DNA of 16,296 nucleotides from Rhodospirillales bacterium (lineage in GTDB: Bacteria > Pseudomonadota > Alphaproteobacteria > CACIAM-22H2). The position numbers and the translations under genes are program-made. A model generated the notes under the pieces. The model did no database searches and had not been told where the DNA came from. It saw only the letters and a list, made by a program, of their open reading frames with translations. The stretch's first letter is position 1. The number at the start of each line of letters is the position of its first letter. The DNA lies in the NCBI GenBank assembly GCA_016195145.1, contig JACQAF010000097.1:1-16296 (forward strand), read 5' to 3'. Below, in pieces: positions 1 to 8,144 of the stretch.

Positions 1-1437
1 AGCGAGCTTTTCCCGCTGCTTGGCCGCCCGCCGGTCGCCGAAAAAAGCGCCGAGAGCATGCTGGTTCGCCGTAGCGACGCGGTGATCGAATTTCTGTCGC
101 CGCTGGCCGACGGCGCCGGCCCGCTGGTCAAGCGGCTCGCCGCCGATACGCCCCGCCTGGCCGCAGCCTATGCCGTGGAGACGCCCGGCGGCTTCGCCAT
201 TCTGCGCGACTACCGCGACGCCGAGGTGTTGGTCACTGGCCGACGCATCGCGCTGGCGCCATGGACACTGGTTCATAAGGTGGATCGTGGAGAAGCGCTC
301 GCCACCAGCGACGCCCGGCTTAACCGGTTGCTGGCCTTCTTGCTGCTCGGGGTGGCGGCGATTGCCGGCGCCCTGATCGCGGTATGGCGGCACGGGGCCT
401 CGCGGCGGGCGAGCGACGCGGCCCGGCGCTTCGAAGCCCTCGCCCGGCGCTTCGACAGCCAGGGCAAGATCCTGCGTCTGGTCACCGACAGCCAGCCGGC
501 GGCCATATTCATCGCCGACGCCGAAAGCCGCATTCGCTTTGCCAACTCGGCGGCGGGAGCTCGCGCCGGGGCGCCGCAGGACGATTTGATCGGCAAGGCC
601 TTGGCGAGCGTTTTCGGGCCTGCCCAGGCGCAGGGGTATGAAAAGCTCAATCGGGCGGCCATCGAAACCCAGAGCGCCCAGAGCGAGGTCAGCCGTCTCG
701 ACATCAACGGCGCGACCCGGGTGCTGCGCACCGAACATATCCCCCTGCCGGTCGCCGCCGGCGAACCGCCAGGCGTCCTGGTGGTCGAGGACGATATCAC
801 CACCGAGATCGTCGAGCGCGAACGGCGCGAACGGACCCTGCGCCAGCTGGTGCGCACGCTGGTCGCCATCGTCGATCGCCGCGACCCCTATGCCGCCTAT
901 CATTCGCAGCGCGTCGCCGCGGTGGCGAGCCGGGTTGCCGAGGAAATGGGCCTCGATCCGGTGGCGATGGAAACGGCCGAGATCGCCGGCAACCTGATGA
1001 ATCTCGGCAAGATACTTGTCCCCGCGCAGCTGCTGACCCGCAACAGCGACCTGAGCGACGACGAAAAACGGCAGATTCGCGAGAGCTTGCAGGCCGGCGT
1101 CGATCTCCTGGAAAATATCGAGTTCGACGGGCCGGTGGTTGAAACCCTGCGCCTGGCGCAGGAGCGGGTCGACGGCGCCGGGCCCAGGGGCCTGAAGGGC
1201 GGCGAGATTCCCGTGACGGCGCGCATCGTCGCCGTCGCCAACGCCTTCGTGGCGCTGGTCAGCGCCCGGGCCCATCGCCCCGGGGTCAGTTTCGACGAGG
1301 CGGTGGATATCCTTCTCAAGCAGGCCGGTGGCGCGTTCGACCGGGCGGTCGTCGTGGCGCTGGTCAACGATCTCGACAATCGCGGCGGACGCACGCGCTG
1401 GGCCGATTTCGTGCGCGCGATGCCGCCCGCCGGATGA
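1..1437 (+). CDS. Membrane sensor with PAS and degenerate HD-GYP domain (5' partial)
   Basis: The reading frame is open from base 1, so the true start lies left of the window; the ATG at 58 is probably internal. Residues here are counted from that ATG. The first ~80 residues resemble the distal half of a periplasmic Cache-type sensor domain (an LVRR...V.FLSPL pattern, then DYRDAEVLV and PWTLVHKVD). One transmembrane segment follows at 91-110, then a PAS domain at about 139-250, a short linker helix and an HD-GYP-like domain at about 266-440. HD-GYP proteins normally hydrolyse cyclic-di-GMP. Here the first His (H282) and a GK (317-318) remain, but the HD pair is Met-Asn (314-315), the HHE motif is AQE (367-369), GYP is GPR, and the VADxxDA motif is VANAFVA. 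It is therefore probably a non-catalytic c-di-GMP or phospho-signal receptor. It ends in TGA, facing the next gene convergently. Confidence 0.85.
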   Translation, partial: SELFPLLGRPPVAEKSAESMLVRRSDAVIEFLSPLADGAGPLVKRLAADTPRLAAAYAVETPGGFAILRDYRDAEVLVTGRRIALAPWTLVHKVDRGEALATSDARLNRLLAFLLLGVAAIAGALIAVWRHGASRRASDAARRFEALARRFDSQGKILRLVTDSQPAAIFIADAESRIRFANSAAGARAGAPQDDLIGKALASVFGPAQAQGYEKLNRAAIETQSAQSEVSRLDINGATRVLRTEHIPLPVAAGEPPGVLVVEDDITTEIVERERRERTLRQLVRTLVAIVDRRDPYAAYHSQRVAAVASRVAEEMGLDPVAMETAEIAGNLMNLGKILVPAQLLTRNSDLSDDEKRQIRESLQAGVDLLENIEFDGPVVETLRLAQERVDGAGPRGLKGGEIPVTARIVAVANAFVALVSARAHRPGVSFDEAVDILLKQAGGAFDRAVVVALVNDLDNRGGRTRWADFVRAMPPAG

Positions 1438-1451
1438 GCATCGCCTCTTAA

Positions 1452-1467
1452 CCGCAGTTACCTGCGG
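1452..1467. terminator. Hairpin between convergent genes
   Basis: A perfect 6-bp inverted repeat, CCGCAG-TTAC-CTGCGG, lies between the stop of the rightward sensor gene and the leftward methyltransferase gene and includes the latter's TAA stop. No clear U-tract follows on either strand, so an intrinsic terminator is only a guess. It could instead protect mRNA 3' ends. Confidence 0.35.
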
Positions 1468-2117
1468 GCTTCGAGGGTGATCGATTCATGGAATTTGGAT
1501 TGGCGCACGTCTTCGGGCTGGCTTTCACGCTCGACGATAACCATCATCGGGTCTTGGGAATCAAGAAAAGCGCATCGTCGTACGTCGCGAAAGCCCGCTG
1601 CGGCCATCTCGTGGCGCAATGACGCCTCGTCCCACATCCATTTGTGGTAGGTGCCGCCCGAGCCGGTAAAAATCTCGATAAGGGTATCGCGAAGGGTGTT
1701 CCGATGCGCCCGGCCGAGCAGGGTTTCGTTCAAAAACCGCGGCGCTGCCTGCCAGTCTCCTGCATCGGTTTCACGCCGGTATTTACCGATATGGTGCTGC
1801 AAATCGGGGACCGTGAAGCGGTAAATCCCGTCGGGGCGCAAAAGGGCATGGACGTTTCGCAACGCCGTACGAAAATCGTCGAGGCACAGATGTTCGAGAA
1901 CATGACACGAATACACCCCATCGCACGAGCCGAGGGCAACGGGCAGCCCGGTGACGATGTTGCCGTACCGCACATGAGCTGGAAACCGGGCGAGGCGGGC
2001 GAACAGGGGCCCGAACAGCGGCAGCTCGCGCAAGCGCATGTACAACGAAACGTCGTAGTTTTCCCAGCTTTCGGGCGCATGCCAGCCCGATCCGAATTGC
2101 ACGTATTTTCCGGCCAT
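1458..2117 (-). CDS. SAM-dependent methyltransferase (COG4627-like)
   Basis: This is a 219-residue cytoplasmic protein from the chosen start. It begins MAGKYVQFGSG, where FGSG (8-11) stands in for the glycine-rich SAM-binding loop, followed by the acidic D22 in ENYDVS. CHVLEH (71-76) and LLRPDGIYRFTVPDL (about 92-106) match the EHVLEH...LKPGG..R.SVPDL pattern of small predicted methyltransferases often found in polysaccharide loci. Its likely job is to methylate a sugar or polymer end, but the substrate cannot be told. An in-frame ATG at 2192 would add 25 residues (MIVTAGRK...). I chose 2117 because the family starts right before the SAM loop and the extension looks unrelated; neither start has a strong ribosome site. 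It is divergent from the phosphatase gene and convergent with the sensor gene. Confidence 0.75.
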   Translation of the reverse strand: MAGKYVQFGSGWHAPESWENYDVSLYMRLRELPLFGPLFARLARFPAHVRYGNIVTGLPVALGSCDGVYSCHVLEHLCLDDFRTALRNVHALLRPDGIYRFTVPDLQHHIGKYRRETDAGDWQAAPRFLNETLLGRAHRNTLRDTLIEIFTGSGGTYHKWMWDEASLRHEMAAAGFRDVRRCAFLDSQDPMMVIVERESQPEDVRQSKFHESITLEARR

Positions 2118-2291
2118 TTTACCCGTTTTGCCCGGTCCGGACGCTGTCGCGCGGCGACCGGCCTGAATTTTTCGGCCGGCAGTCACTATCATGAGTCGTG
2201 CCCGGCGGCAATTGACCGCGCGGCGGCCGGCGACAAGGCCGTATGCATCGCTCTAGGACCGCCCTCCATTCGCGTGATAAATTCCTGAACC
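2118..2291. promoter_or_regulatory. Divergent intergenic region
   Basis: This stretch separates the leftward methyltransferase from the rightward phosphatase and must by position hold promoters for both, unless the methyltransferase starts at 2192. No convincing -35/-10 pair or operator was seen. This call is from gene layout only. Confidence 0.3.
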
Positions 2292-3059
2292 ATGTTTGCC
2301 AAGCTGTTCCGCACGCCATCTGTCGAGCCGCCCCAAGCGAAGGCGCCGGCGGGAAGCTGCGTCTATGCCATCGGCGATATTCACGGGCGGGCGGATCTGC
2401 TGGCCGATCTGCACGAACGGATCGTACGCGACGCCGCGCGGCGCAGCGCCCGGCGCAAAGTGGTGGTTTATCTTGGCGACTATATCGACCGAGGGTATGA
2501 ATCCCGGCAGGTGATCGATCTGCTGCTCGACCGGCCGCTGGCGGCGTTCGAACGGGTTCATCTGATTGGCAATCACGAACAGTCGATGCTGACCTTTTTG
2601 GACGATCTCGCCATCGGCCCGGCCTGGCTCCAGTATGGCGGGCTCGAAGCGCTGTTCAGCTATGGCATTGTCGTCGATCGCGGCGCGGGCGACGAAGGCG
2701 CGCGCCTGGCCAAGGCGCAAAAGGAGCTGCGGGCCAAGCTGCCGCAACGCCATCTCGAATTTCTCAAATCGCTCGCCCGCATGCATATCGAGGGGGACTA
2801 TCTGTTCGTTCACGCCGGCATCCGGCCGGGCGTGCCGCTCGAACGCCAGGACGAACGCGACTTGTTGTGGATCCGGGACGAGTTTCTCGCCTCGACAGCC
2901 GACCATGGTAAGGTTGTGGTCCACGGCCATTCGATCAGCGAACGGCCGGAACTGCGCCGTAACCGGATCGGCATCGACACCGGGGCGTTTGCCACCGGGC
3001 GGCTCACCGGTCTCGTCCTCGAGGGGACACGACAGGACATCATCGACACCGGCGCCTGA
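2292..3059 (+). CDS. Metallophosphatase of the bacterial PPP family (Ser/Thr phosphatase or Ap4A hydrolase-like)
   Basis: This is a 255-residue soluble protein with the full calcineurin-like dinuclear metal site: GDIHG (28-32), GDYIDRG (62-68), GNHE (93-96), the VHAG His at 174 and HGH (211-213). The spacing and the WIRDEF and GIDTGA motifs are those of the bacterial PrpE/PrpA/ApaH-like PPP group, which removes phosphate from phosphoproteins or cleaves dinucleoside polyphosphates. All metal ligands are present, so it should be active. The start at 2292 has no strong ribosome-binding site, but it gives a short N-terminal tail of normal length before the first motif. It lies 53 bases ahead of the UDP-glucuronate decarboxylase gene on the same strand, probably co-transcribed. 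A role in dephosphorylating an exopolysaccharide regulator or enzyme is possible but is inference only. Confidence 0.85.
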   Translation: MFAKLFRTPSVEPPQAKAPAGSCVYAIGDIHGRADLLADLHERIVRDAARRSARRKVVVYLGDYIDRGYESRQVIDLLLDRPLAAFERVHLIGNHEQSMLTFLDDLAIGPAWLQYGGLEALFSYGIVVDRGAGDEGARLAKAQKELRAKLPQRHLEFLKSLARMHIEGDYLFVHAGIRPGVPLERQDERDLLWIRDEFLASTADHGKVVVHGHSISERPELRRNRIGIDTGAFATGRLTGLVLEGTRQDIIDTGA

Positions 3060-3069
3060 TACGGCGCCG
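3050..3069 (+). other. GC-rich hairpin over the phosphatase stop codon
   Basis: CGGCGCC (3050-3056) and GGCGCCG (3063-3069) form a perfect 7-bp stem with a 6-base loop that contains the TGA stop. There is no U-tract. It may stabilise the upstream message or lower read-through into the decarboxylase gene, but that is not shown by the sequence. Confidence 0.35.
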
Positions 3070-3098
3070 AACGCTCCAATCGACGCCCAACTAACCAC

Positions 3099-3104
3099 AG
3101 GAAA
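3099..3104 (+). promoter_or_regulatory. Ribosome-binding site of the UDP-glucuronate decarboxylase gene
   Basis: AGGAAA lies 8 bases before the ATG at 3113. It is the clearest Shine-Dalgarno-like site in the window and supports that start. Confidence 0.6.
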
Positions 3105-3112
3105 AACCGAAA

Positions 3113-4087
3113 ATGGGTCCGCGCAAACGCATTCTTGTCACCGGCGGGGCCGGGTTTCTCGGCTCGCATCTTTGCGAACGCCTGCTCGCCGAGAAGCACG
3201 ACGTCATCTGCGTCGACAATTATTTTACCGGGACGAAGTCGAACATCGTGCATCTTCTGGATGATCCGCATTTCGAGATCATCCGACACGACGTCACCTT
3301 CCCGCTCTATGTCGAAGTGGACGAGATATACAATCTCGCCTGCCCAGCCTCGCCGATCCATTACCAGTTCGACCCCGTCCAGACGACCAAGACCTCGGTC
3401 CACGGGGCAATCAACATGCTGGGCCTTGCCAAGCGGGTGAAAGCGAAGATATTCCAGGCCTCGACCTCCGAAGTTTACGGCGACCCGGTCGTCCATCCGC
3501 AGACCGAGGATTATCGCGGCAACGTCAATCCGATCGGCCCGCGCGCCTGCTACGACGAAGGCAAACGTTGCGCTGAAACATTGTTTTTCGACTATCACCG
3601 CCAGCACAAGCTGCGCATCCGGGTGGCGCGGGTCTTCAACACCTACGGTCCGCGCATGCATCCGAACGACGGACGCGTCGTCTCGAACTTCATCGTCCAG
3701 GCGCTCAAGAACGAACCGATCACGATTTACGGCAAGGGCACCCAGACCCGCGCCTTTTGCTACGTCGACGACCTGGTCGAAGGATTTCTGCGATTGATGG
3801 CGGCCCCCGACTCGCTGACTGGGCCGGTCAATCTCGGCAATCCGGTGGAGTTCACGATCGCGGCGCTGGCCGAACGGGTGATCGCCCTGACCGGGTCGCG
3901 CGTCAAGCTCGTGCACAAGAAACTGCCCGTCGACGATCCCGTCCAGCGCTGTCCCAATATCGGACTGGCGAAGAAAGAACTCGGCTGGCAGCCGAAGGTT
4001 TCGCTCGATGCCGGACTCAAGCGCACGATCGCCTATTTCGACAAATTGCTCGCTGCGGAAAAACGGCCGGCCCGTAAGCGCGCCTAA
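3113..4087 (+). CDS. uxs: UDP-glucuronate decarboxylase (UDP-xylose synthase)
   Basis: This is a 324-residue extended short-chain dehydrogenase that converts UDP-glucuronate to UDP-xylose and CO2 through a 4-keto intermediate, using bound NAD+ (EC 4.1.1.35). The NAD-binding loop GGAGFLG sits at 11-17. NLACPASPIHYQ (74-85) is highly typical of UXS enzymes. The catalytic set is T118 and E120 in STSEVYGDP, with Y147 and K151 in YDEGK. RVFNTYGPRM (173-182) and QTRAFCYVDDLV (211-222) are also family hallmarks. Length is normal for bacterial UXS, with no extra formyltransferase domain and no membrane anchor. The product supplies xylose, or a precursor of other pentoses, to the glycosyltransferases in the adjoining leftward cluster. 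It converges on the polymerase gene, with 21 bases between the two stop codons. Confidence 0.95.
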   Translation: MGPRKRILVTGGAGFLGSHLCERLLAEKHDVICVDNYFTGTKSNIVHLLDDPHFEIIRHDVTFPLYVEVDEIYNLACPASPIHYQFDPVQTTKTSVHGAINMLGLAKRVKAKIFQASTSEVYGDPVVHPQTEDYRGNVNPIGPRACYDEGKRCAETLFFDYHRQHKLRIRVARVFNTYGPRMHPNDGRVVSNFIVQALKNEPITIYGKGTQTRAFCYVDDLVEGFLRLMAAPDSLTGPVNLGNPVEFTIAALAERVIALTGSRVKLVHKKLPVDDPVQRCPNIGLAKKELGWQPKVSLDAGLKRTIAYFDKLLAAEKRPARKRA

Positions 4088-4102
4088 CCGCGTCGTCCAC
4101 GG

Positions 4103-4117
4103 CGCCGCTCAGCGGCG
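4103..4117. terminator. Hairpin between convergent decarboxylase and polymerase genes
   Basis: CGCCGC-TCA-GCGGCG forms a perfect 6-bp stem whose loop is the polymerase gene's stop codon read on the other strand. It follows the decarboxylase stop by 15 bases. No U-tract is seen on either side, so its function as a bidirectional terminator is tentative. Confidence 0.35.
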
Positions 4118-5566
4118 GAACGGCTGCTCGGGGATGGGCCGTCCCCGCAGCGGTTGCCAGCCTTGGGGGCGTTGGACGGCGGTTTGCCGGCGGGCCGCGA
4201 AAGCGGGCATGGTTTTCACGTCGAGCGCCTTGAGCTTGAACAGGATGCCGATAAAAAACCAGAAATAGATGTTGACCGGATCGACGTCGATCTGCCAACC
4301 CTTGAAGCTGTTGATGACGATCGCGATCACGAAGGCGATGATCGCCGCTGCCGTGCTCTTGAGTGCGCGATCCTTCAGCACAAACACCTGCTGCAGGCCG
4401 AACAGGATCAACGACACGAAGATGCCGATCAGAATGGCGAGGCCGGGTATGCCAAGCTCGACGATTGTCTTGGCGTAGAGGCTTTCGAGCAGCACGCTAC
4501 GCTCTATAACATCCGGCAAGCCATAGCGGGCGGCGCCGGTGTTCATGCCCGTCCCGGTCCCGAACGGCGTATAGATCAGCGCTTCGGTGATCGTATCTAT
4601 AACCAGTCCTTCGCTGTAGCCTTGCGCCAGATCCTGGGTTCCGCCAAGAATCTTGGCCGGATCGAGATTGCCAAGATCGAGCGCAACCAGAACAAGCACC
4701 GGGGCGGCAAAGATTGCGCCGATCAGGCCGGTTATCCGTCCGTCGATAAGCAAAGCCAGCGCCAGCGTGAGCGGAATGAACACGAAAGCGGACCGCGCGC
4801 CCGACAGCATCGAGGCAATGATGATCACGGCCATCATGATGCGCGCAAACCGACGCCAGGTGCCGCTGGTTTCGAGATAAAGCAACGCATAGGCGGGCAC
4901 CAGCATCGCCATGGTGAAGCCGAAATACTGGGTAACGAAGGTGAAGGTTGAGGGAATGCGGTAGAGCGTGCCGCCGAAATTGAAGGTCGTGAAACCCTGG
5001 GTTGCCTCGGCGGCGAAGCGGCCGTAAAACAGCGTCATGGTTGCGTAGTAGCCGACGGTCGACGACATGAAGAACTGCAACAACCCGACGGCAGTCGGCA
5101 CCGTCGCCACGATCAGCATCAGACGCAGCCACCAGATGAGCGTTTCACGCCGTTCGATTGCGGCGGCGGCGACGAACATCAGCGGTACATAGAACAGCCA
5201 TACCTTGGTGCCGATCGCCGCGACGACGAAGTTCGCCAGCGCCGGATTGAGCCATTGCAGCATGATGATGACCGAGAACAGGAAGAGCAGGATCATCAGC
5301 ACGCGCGGCACCGGCATATTGCGAAGCGCCTTTGGCCGGAGAACGAACAGCGCGATATAGAGCGGGATGACGATCAGGAAATCCTTGATCAGGATCGCCA
5401 GCGGGTTCGGGCGGAGAAACATCGTGAGGTAGCCGGCGAACGGCAGAAAGACGAGCAGCCATTCCAGCCCGCGCTGCCAGCGAATGAAAATTGCGGCCCA
5501 GACGGTCAGCGCGATCCCTGCGCCGCCGAGGGCGGCCGCGATACCAATTGCGCCAAGATCGTCCAT
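4109..5566 (-). CDS. O-antigen/exopolysaccharide polymerase or ligase (Wzy/WaaL-like)
   Basis: This is a 485-residue, very hydrophobic inner-membrane protein with roughly 10-12 transmembrane segments. A larger periplasmic loop lies at about 297-365, containing the glycine-rich YTPFGTGTGM, and the last ~35 residues form an arginine-rich cytoplasmic tail. The segment SMLSGARSAF (about 251-260), just before a membrane helix, resembles the SxxRSA motif common in the Wzy_C/O-antigen ligase superfamily. These proteins join polyprenol-linked repeat units into polymer or transfer polymer to lipid A; sequence alone does not separate the two. A nearby flippase favours polymerase. It is the last gene of the leftward operon, and its ATG overlaps the upstream glycosyltransferase stop by one base (TAATG), indicating coupling. 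Confidence 0.8.
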   Translation of the reverse strand: MDDLGAIGIAAALGGAGIALTVWAAIFIRWQRGLEWLLVFLPFAGYLTMFLRPNPLAILIKDFLIVIPLYIALFVLRPKALRNMPVPRVLMILLFLFSVIIMLQWLNPALANFVVAAIGTKVWLFYVPLMFVAAAAIERRETLIWWLRLMLIVATVPTAVGLLQFFMSSTVGYYATMTLFYGRFAAEATQGFTTFNFGGTLYRIPSTFTFVTQYFGFTMAMLVPAYALLYLETSGTWRRFARIMMAVIIIASMLSGARSAFVFIPLTLALALLIDGRITGLIGAIFAAPVLVLVALDLGNLDPAKILGGTQDLAQGYSEGLVIDTITEALIYTPFGTGTGMNTGAARYGLPDVIERSVLLESLYAKTIVELGIPGLAILIGIFVSLILFGLQQVFVLKDRALKSTAAAIIAFVIAIVINSFKGWQIDVDPVNIYFWFFIGILFKLKALDVKTMPAFAARRQTAVQRPQGWQPLRGRPIPEQPFRR

Positions 5567-6858
5567 TACCGCGTCACCAGCGAATCGACGAATTCGACAA
5601 GCCGGCGGCGGTAATGACTCCAGGTAAAGGATTCGGCGCGCCGGCGCGCCCGGGCCGCCATGGCGGCTCGCAACGGCGTATCGCGATACAGGAGCTCGAT
5701 TTTCGCCATCAGCCCCTCGACATCCCGCGGCGGGACCAGAAAGCCTTCTTCGCCGTCGCGAACGACCGAGCCGGTATTGACCGTGGTGACGACCGGCAAG
5801 CCGCTCGCCAACGCTTCGTAGGTGGCAAACGCCGACCCCTCGTGCAGCGAAGGGTACACGAACAGATCGGCATTCTGAAACAGCAAATGCACTTCGTGAT
5901 AGGGCACGTGGGCGACGTGCCGGAACAGGCCGCGATAAGGCATCAGCGCCTCGGCGCGCCCGATTTCCCGGCCGACAAGAACGAGTTCGGTTTTAGGCAA
6001 GGCAAGCCGGCGAATCGCCTCCATCAGATACTTGATGCCCTTGCGTTGGCTGATCTGGCCGACGAACAGGATGCGGAAAACATCGTCCTGGCGAGGCGCG
6101 GGCGCTGGCCGGAAACGCTCGATATCGACGCCATAGGGAAGGATAAAAATGCGTTCCGCCGCCACGCCGCGCGCGACCAGCGTGTCGCTGACATAATCAG
6201 ATGGGACAATAACCCGGTCGGCCTCCAGGGCTTCGCGCCGGCAGCGCTCGATGGCCGCTTGAGGCGGGGAGGTAATGGTTTCCGCGAATTCGGGGGCTTG
6301 CTCCGCTTCCTCGCGGAAAATCTCGATGCCGGCGTCGATATGGCCGATCACCTGGTTGAGTACGCCGACCGCGCCGATTTCCCGGGCGGCGCGCTGGGCG
6401 TATAAGGCTGAGCCGTCATGGCCGATCACGATATCGGGGCGTTCGCGGCGGATTCGCCGCGCGACGCTTCGGTCGACGATGTTATTCCGCCAATCAACGA
6501 CAGCCGCCACCCGGTCGGGCGACAGGCCAAGCCGGCCGAGGGCAAGGTGCACGAGTTCGGGGAGCGGATGATAGCGGATCCGGGCCGGGTCGACGCCGCC
6601 ATGCGCCCGCCGCCGAAATTCGCGCGTGACCCGACTAGCAACCGATTGCGGCAGCAGGCCGGCAAGACGGGCCGGCAATCCTTGTGGCGTATAAAAAACG
6701 CCGGTCTCGAAATCGCACGCGTAGCCGCCGTGCTGTAGGCCAGCGACCAGTTCATAAGCAAGGTGGTTGGAGCCCGGGTGATGGACGATCACGCGCCGCG
6801 CGCTGCGCTCTGCCGCGTTCAGGTTAGCCGTCCGTACGGTCGGGCCGGGGGCGGTCAT
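5566..6858 (-). CDS. GT4-family glycosyltransferase
   Basis: This is a 430-residue retaining glycosyltransferase of GT-B fold that transfers a sugar from a nucleotide donor to the growing lipid-linked repeat unit at the cytoplasmic face. The C-terminal half carries FVGQISQRKGIKYLMEAI (about 265-282), ELVLVGRE, and the donor-binding E-x7-E motif at E340 and E348 (HEGSAFATYEALASGLP). The ORF could start 13 codons earlier at 6897, but ATG at 6858 gives a 4-base ATGA overlap with the flippase stop and a GAGG sequence upstream, so I chose it. The N-terminal acceptor half is unusually long before the first Rossmann signature, and no donor or acceptor can be named. Downstream it overlaps the polymerase start. 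Confidence 0.85.
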   Translation of the reverse strand: MTAPGPTVRTANLNAAERSARRVIVHHPGSNHLAYELVAGLQHGGYACDFETGVFYTPQGLPARLAGLLPQSVASRVTREFRRRAHGGVDPARIRYHPLPELVHLALGRLGLSPDRVAAVVDWRNNIVDRSVARRIRRERPDIVIGHDGSALYAQRAAREIGAVGVLNQVIGHIDAGIEIFREEAEQAPEFAETITSPPQAAIERCRREALEADRVIVPSDYVSDTLVARGVAAERIFILPYGVDIERFRPAPAPRQDDVFRILFVGQISQRKGIKYLMEAIRRLALPKTELVLVGREIGRAEALMPYRGLFRHVAHVPYHEVHLLFQNADLFVYPSLHEGSAFATYEALASGLPVVTTVNTGSVVRDGEEGFLVPPRDVEGLMAKIELLYRDTPLRAAMAARARRRAESFTWSHYRRRLVEFVDSLVTR

Positions 6859-8144
6859 ATGAAGCGAAACCTCAGGAGCTGGCGGAGCATATGCCAATCG
6901 TGCGCCGTCGGCTTGAGTATGGGGAGAAGCGGAACGCCGAGATGGCGGTGCAACGAATTGGCCATCACCGCACAGGTCACGCCGTGGGCAATGACGAATC
7001 CCCAGGCCGCGCCGACGATCCCGAAGAAAGGGATGAGGGCGACAAGCGATGCGCCAGCAGCGATCAGGCCTGTGAGTTCGGCATGACTGATGGCCAGCGA
7101 CTTGTCCACGGCTTTCAGGATCTGGGCGAGCATCAGCTTGGCTGCATACGGCAGCAGGCCGATCAGGAGGATACGGACAATTTCAGACGATGCCGCAAAC
7201 GCTGTGCCGAACAACAGTGGCACAATCCAGTGGGCAATGACGAACAGGATGGCGAAGCAGATTCCAGCGACGGCAATGGCAAAACGCAGATAGCGGCCAA
7301 AAACCTCGATCTTGCCGGCGATGGTTCCCTGTTGGCTGATCTTGGGAAAGGCGACGTTGGCGACGGTGAAAACCAGGATCATCGGCCCGGTGGAGACGGT
7401 GAGCGCCACGGCATAGAAACCGAGATCGGCCGGCGGAAGCCAGTATGCCACAAGCGCCTGGTCGAGCCGCTGGCGCGCCGTATTCAGCATTTCCCCGAGA
7501 TGAACCCTGGCGCCGTAGACAATCAATTGCTTTGCAGTATCGAGCCGGAAACGAAAACCGAGCCAGCCGCGACGATAGAGGACGCCAAGCCCGATGACGG
7601 CCGCCACAACGTGGGCAAGCGCGAAAGCGTAGGCGAAGGTGGGGGCGCCGACCCAATCGAACGCGACGAGGCCGCCGATGATCGACAGGTTGGCGAGCGG
7701 CACCAGAACGCGCAGGACATTCCAGGTCAAGAGATCGAGCTGTCCCTGAAACATGGAGATGACATAGAAGGCGAGAAAATTCGCCGGAATGAATGTGAAC
7801 AGGAAGATATAGGCCGCATCGCGCACCTCCGGTGGGTACTTTGCAAAGACATACGGCAACACGACGACGCCGATGGCGATCAGGACGAGAGATTGTACCG
7901 CGCCCAACACCGTCATCGCCCCAAACAGCTCACGCGGCCCTGCCGCGCGCGTCACCGAGCGATAAAGAAGAGCGTCGGACAGGCCAAGCAGACCAAGCTC
8001 GAAGATCAGTCCGGGCCACAGGATGAGCGCGGCCAGTTCGCCGCGTCCTTCAGGGAGCAGCAGGCGCGCTGCGATCAGGCCGGTCGCAATATTGGCCACC
8101 TGAACGACGGCCGTAGTAACGAAGGAAATAGATATGTCCTTCAT
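6855..8144 (-). CDS. Wzx-like polysaccharide flippase (MOP superfamily)
   Basis: This is a 429-residue polytopic membrane protein with about 12 predicted hydrophobic helices and almost no large loops. The N-terminal SFVTTAVVQVANIATGLIAA and LLPEGRGELAAL, and the central TARQRLDQALVAYWLPPADLG, are typical of the polysaccharide transport family, which flips undecaprenyl-linked oligosaccharides from the cytoplasmic to the periplasmic leaflet. Length is normal. It is embedded between two glycosyltransferase genes with 4-base ATGA overlaps at both ends, strong evidence for the chosen start and for translational coupling. Together with the polymerase it defines a Wzx/Wzy-type assembly route. The substrate repeat unit is unknown. 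Confidence 0.88.
   Translation of the reverse strand: MKDISISFVTTAVVQVANIATGLIAARLLLPEGRGELAALILWPGLIFELGLLGLSDALLYRSVTRAAGPRELFGAMTVLGAVQSLVLIAIGVVVLPYVFAKYPPEVRDAAYIFLFTFIPANFLAFYVISMFQGQLDLLTWNVLRVLVPLANLSIIGGLVAFDWVGAPTFAYAFALAHVVAAVIGLGVLYRRGWLGFRFRLDTAKQLIVYGARVHLGEMLNTARQRLDQALVAYWLPPADLGFYAVALTVSTGPMILVFTVANVAFPKISQQGTIAGKIEVFGRYLRFAIAVAGICFAILFVIAHWIVPLLFGTAFAASSEIVRILLIGLLPYAAKLMLAQILKAVDKSLAISHAELTGLIAAGASLVALIPFFGIVGAAWGFVIAHGVTCAVMANSLHRHLGVPLLPILKPTAHDWHMLRQLLRFRFI

Noticed and set aside
2253..3916. Long leftward frames opposite the phosphatase and decarboxylase genes
   Set aside because: Both sense genes carry complete catalytic motifs; the antisense products have none.
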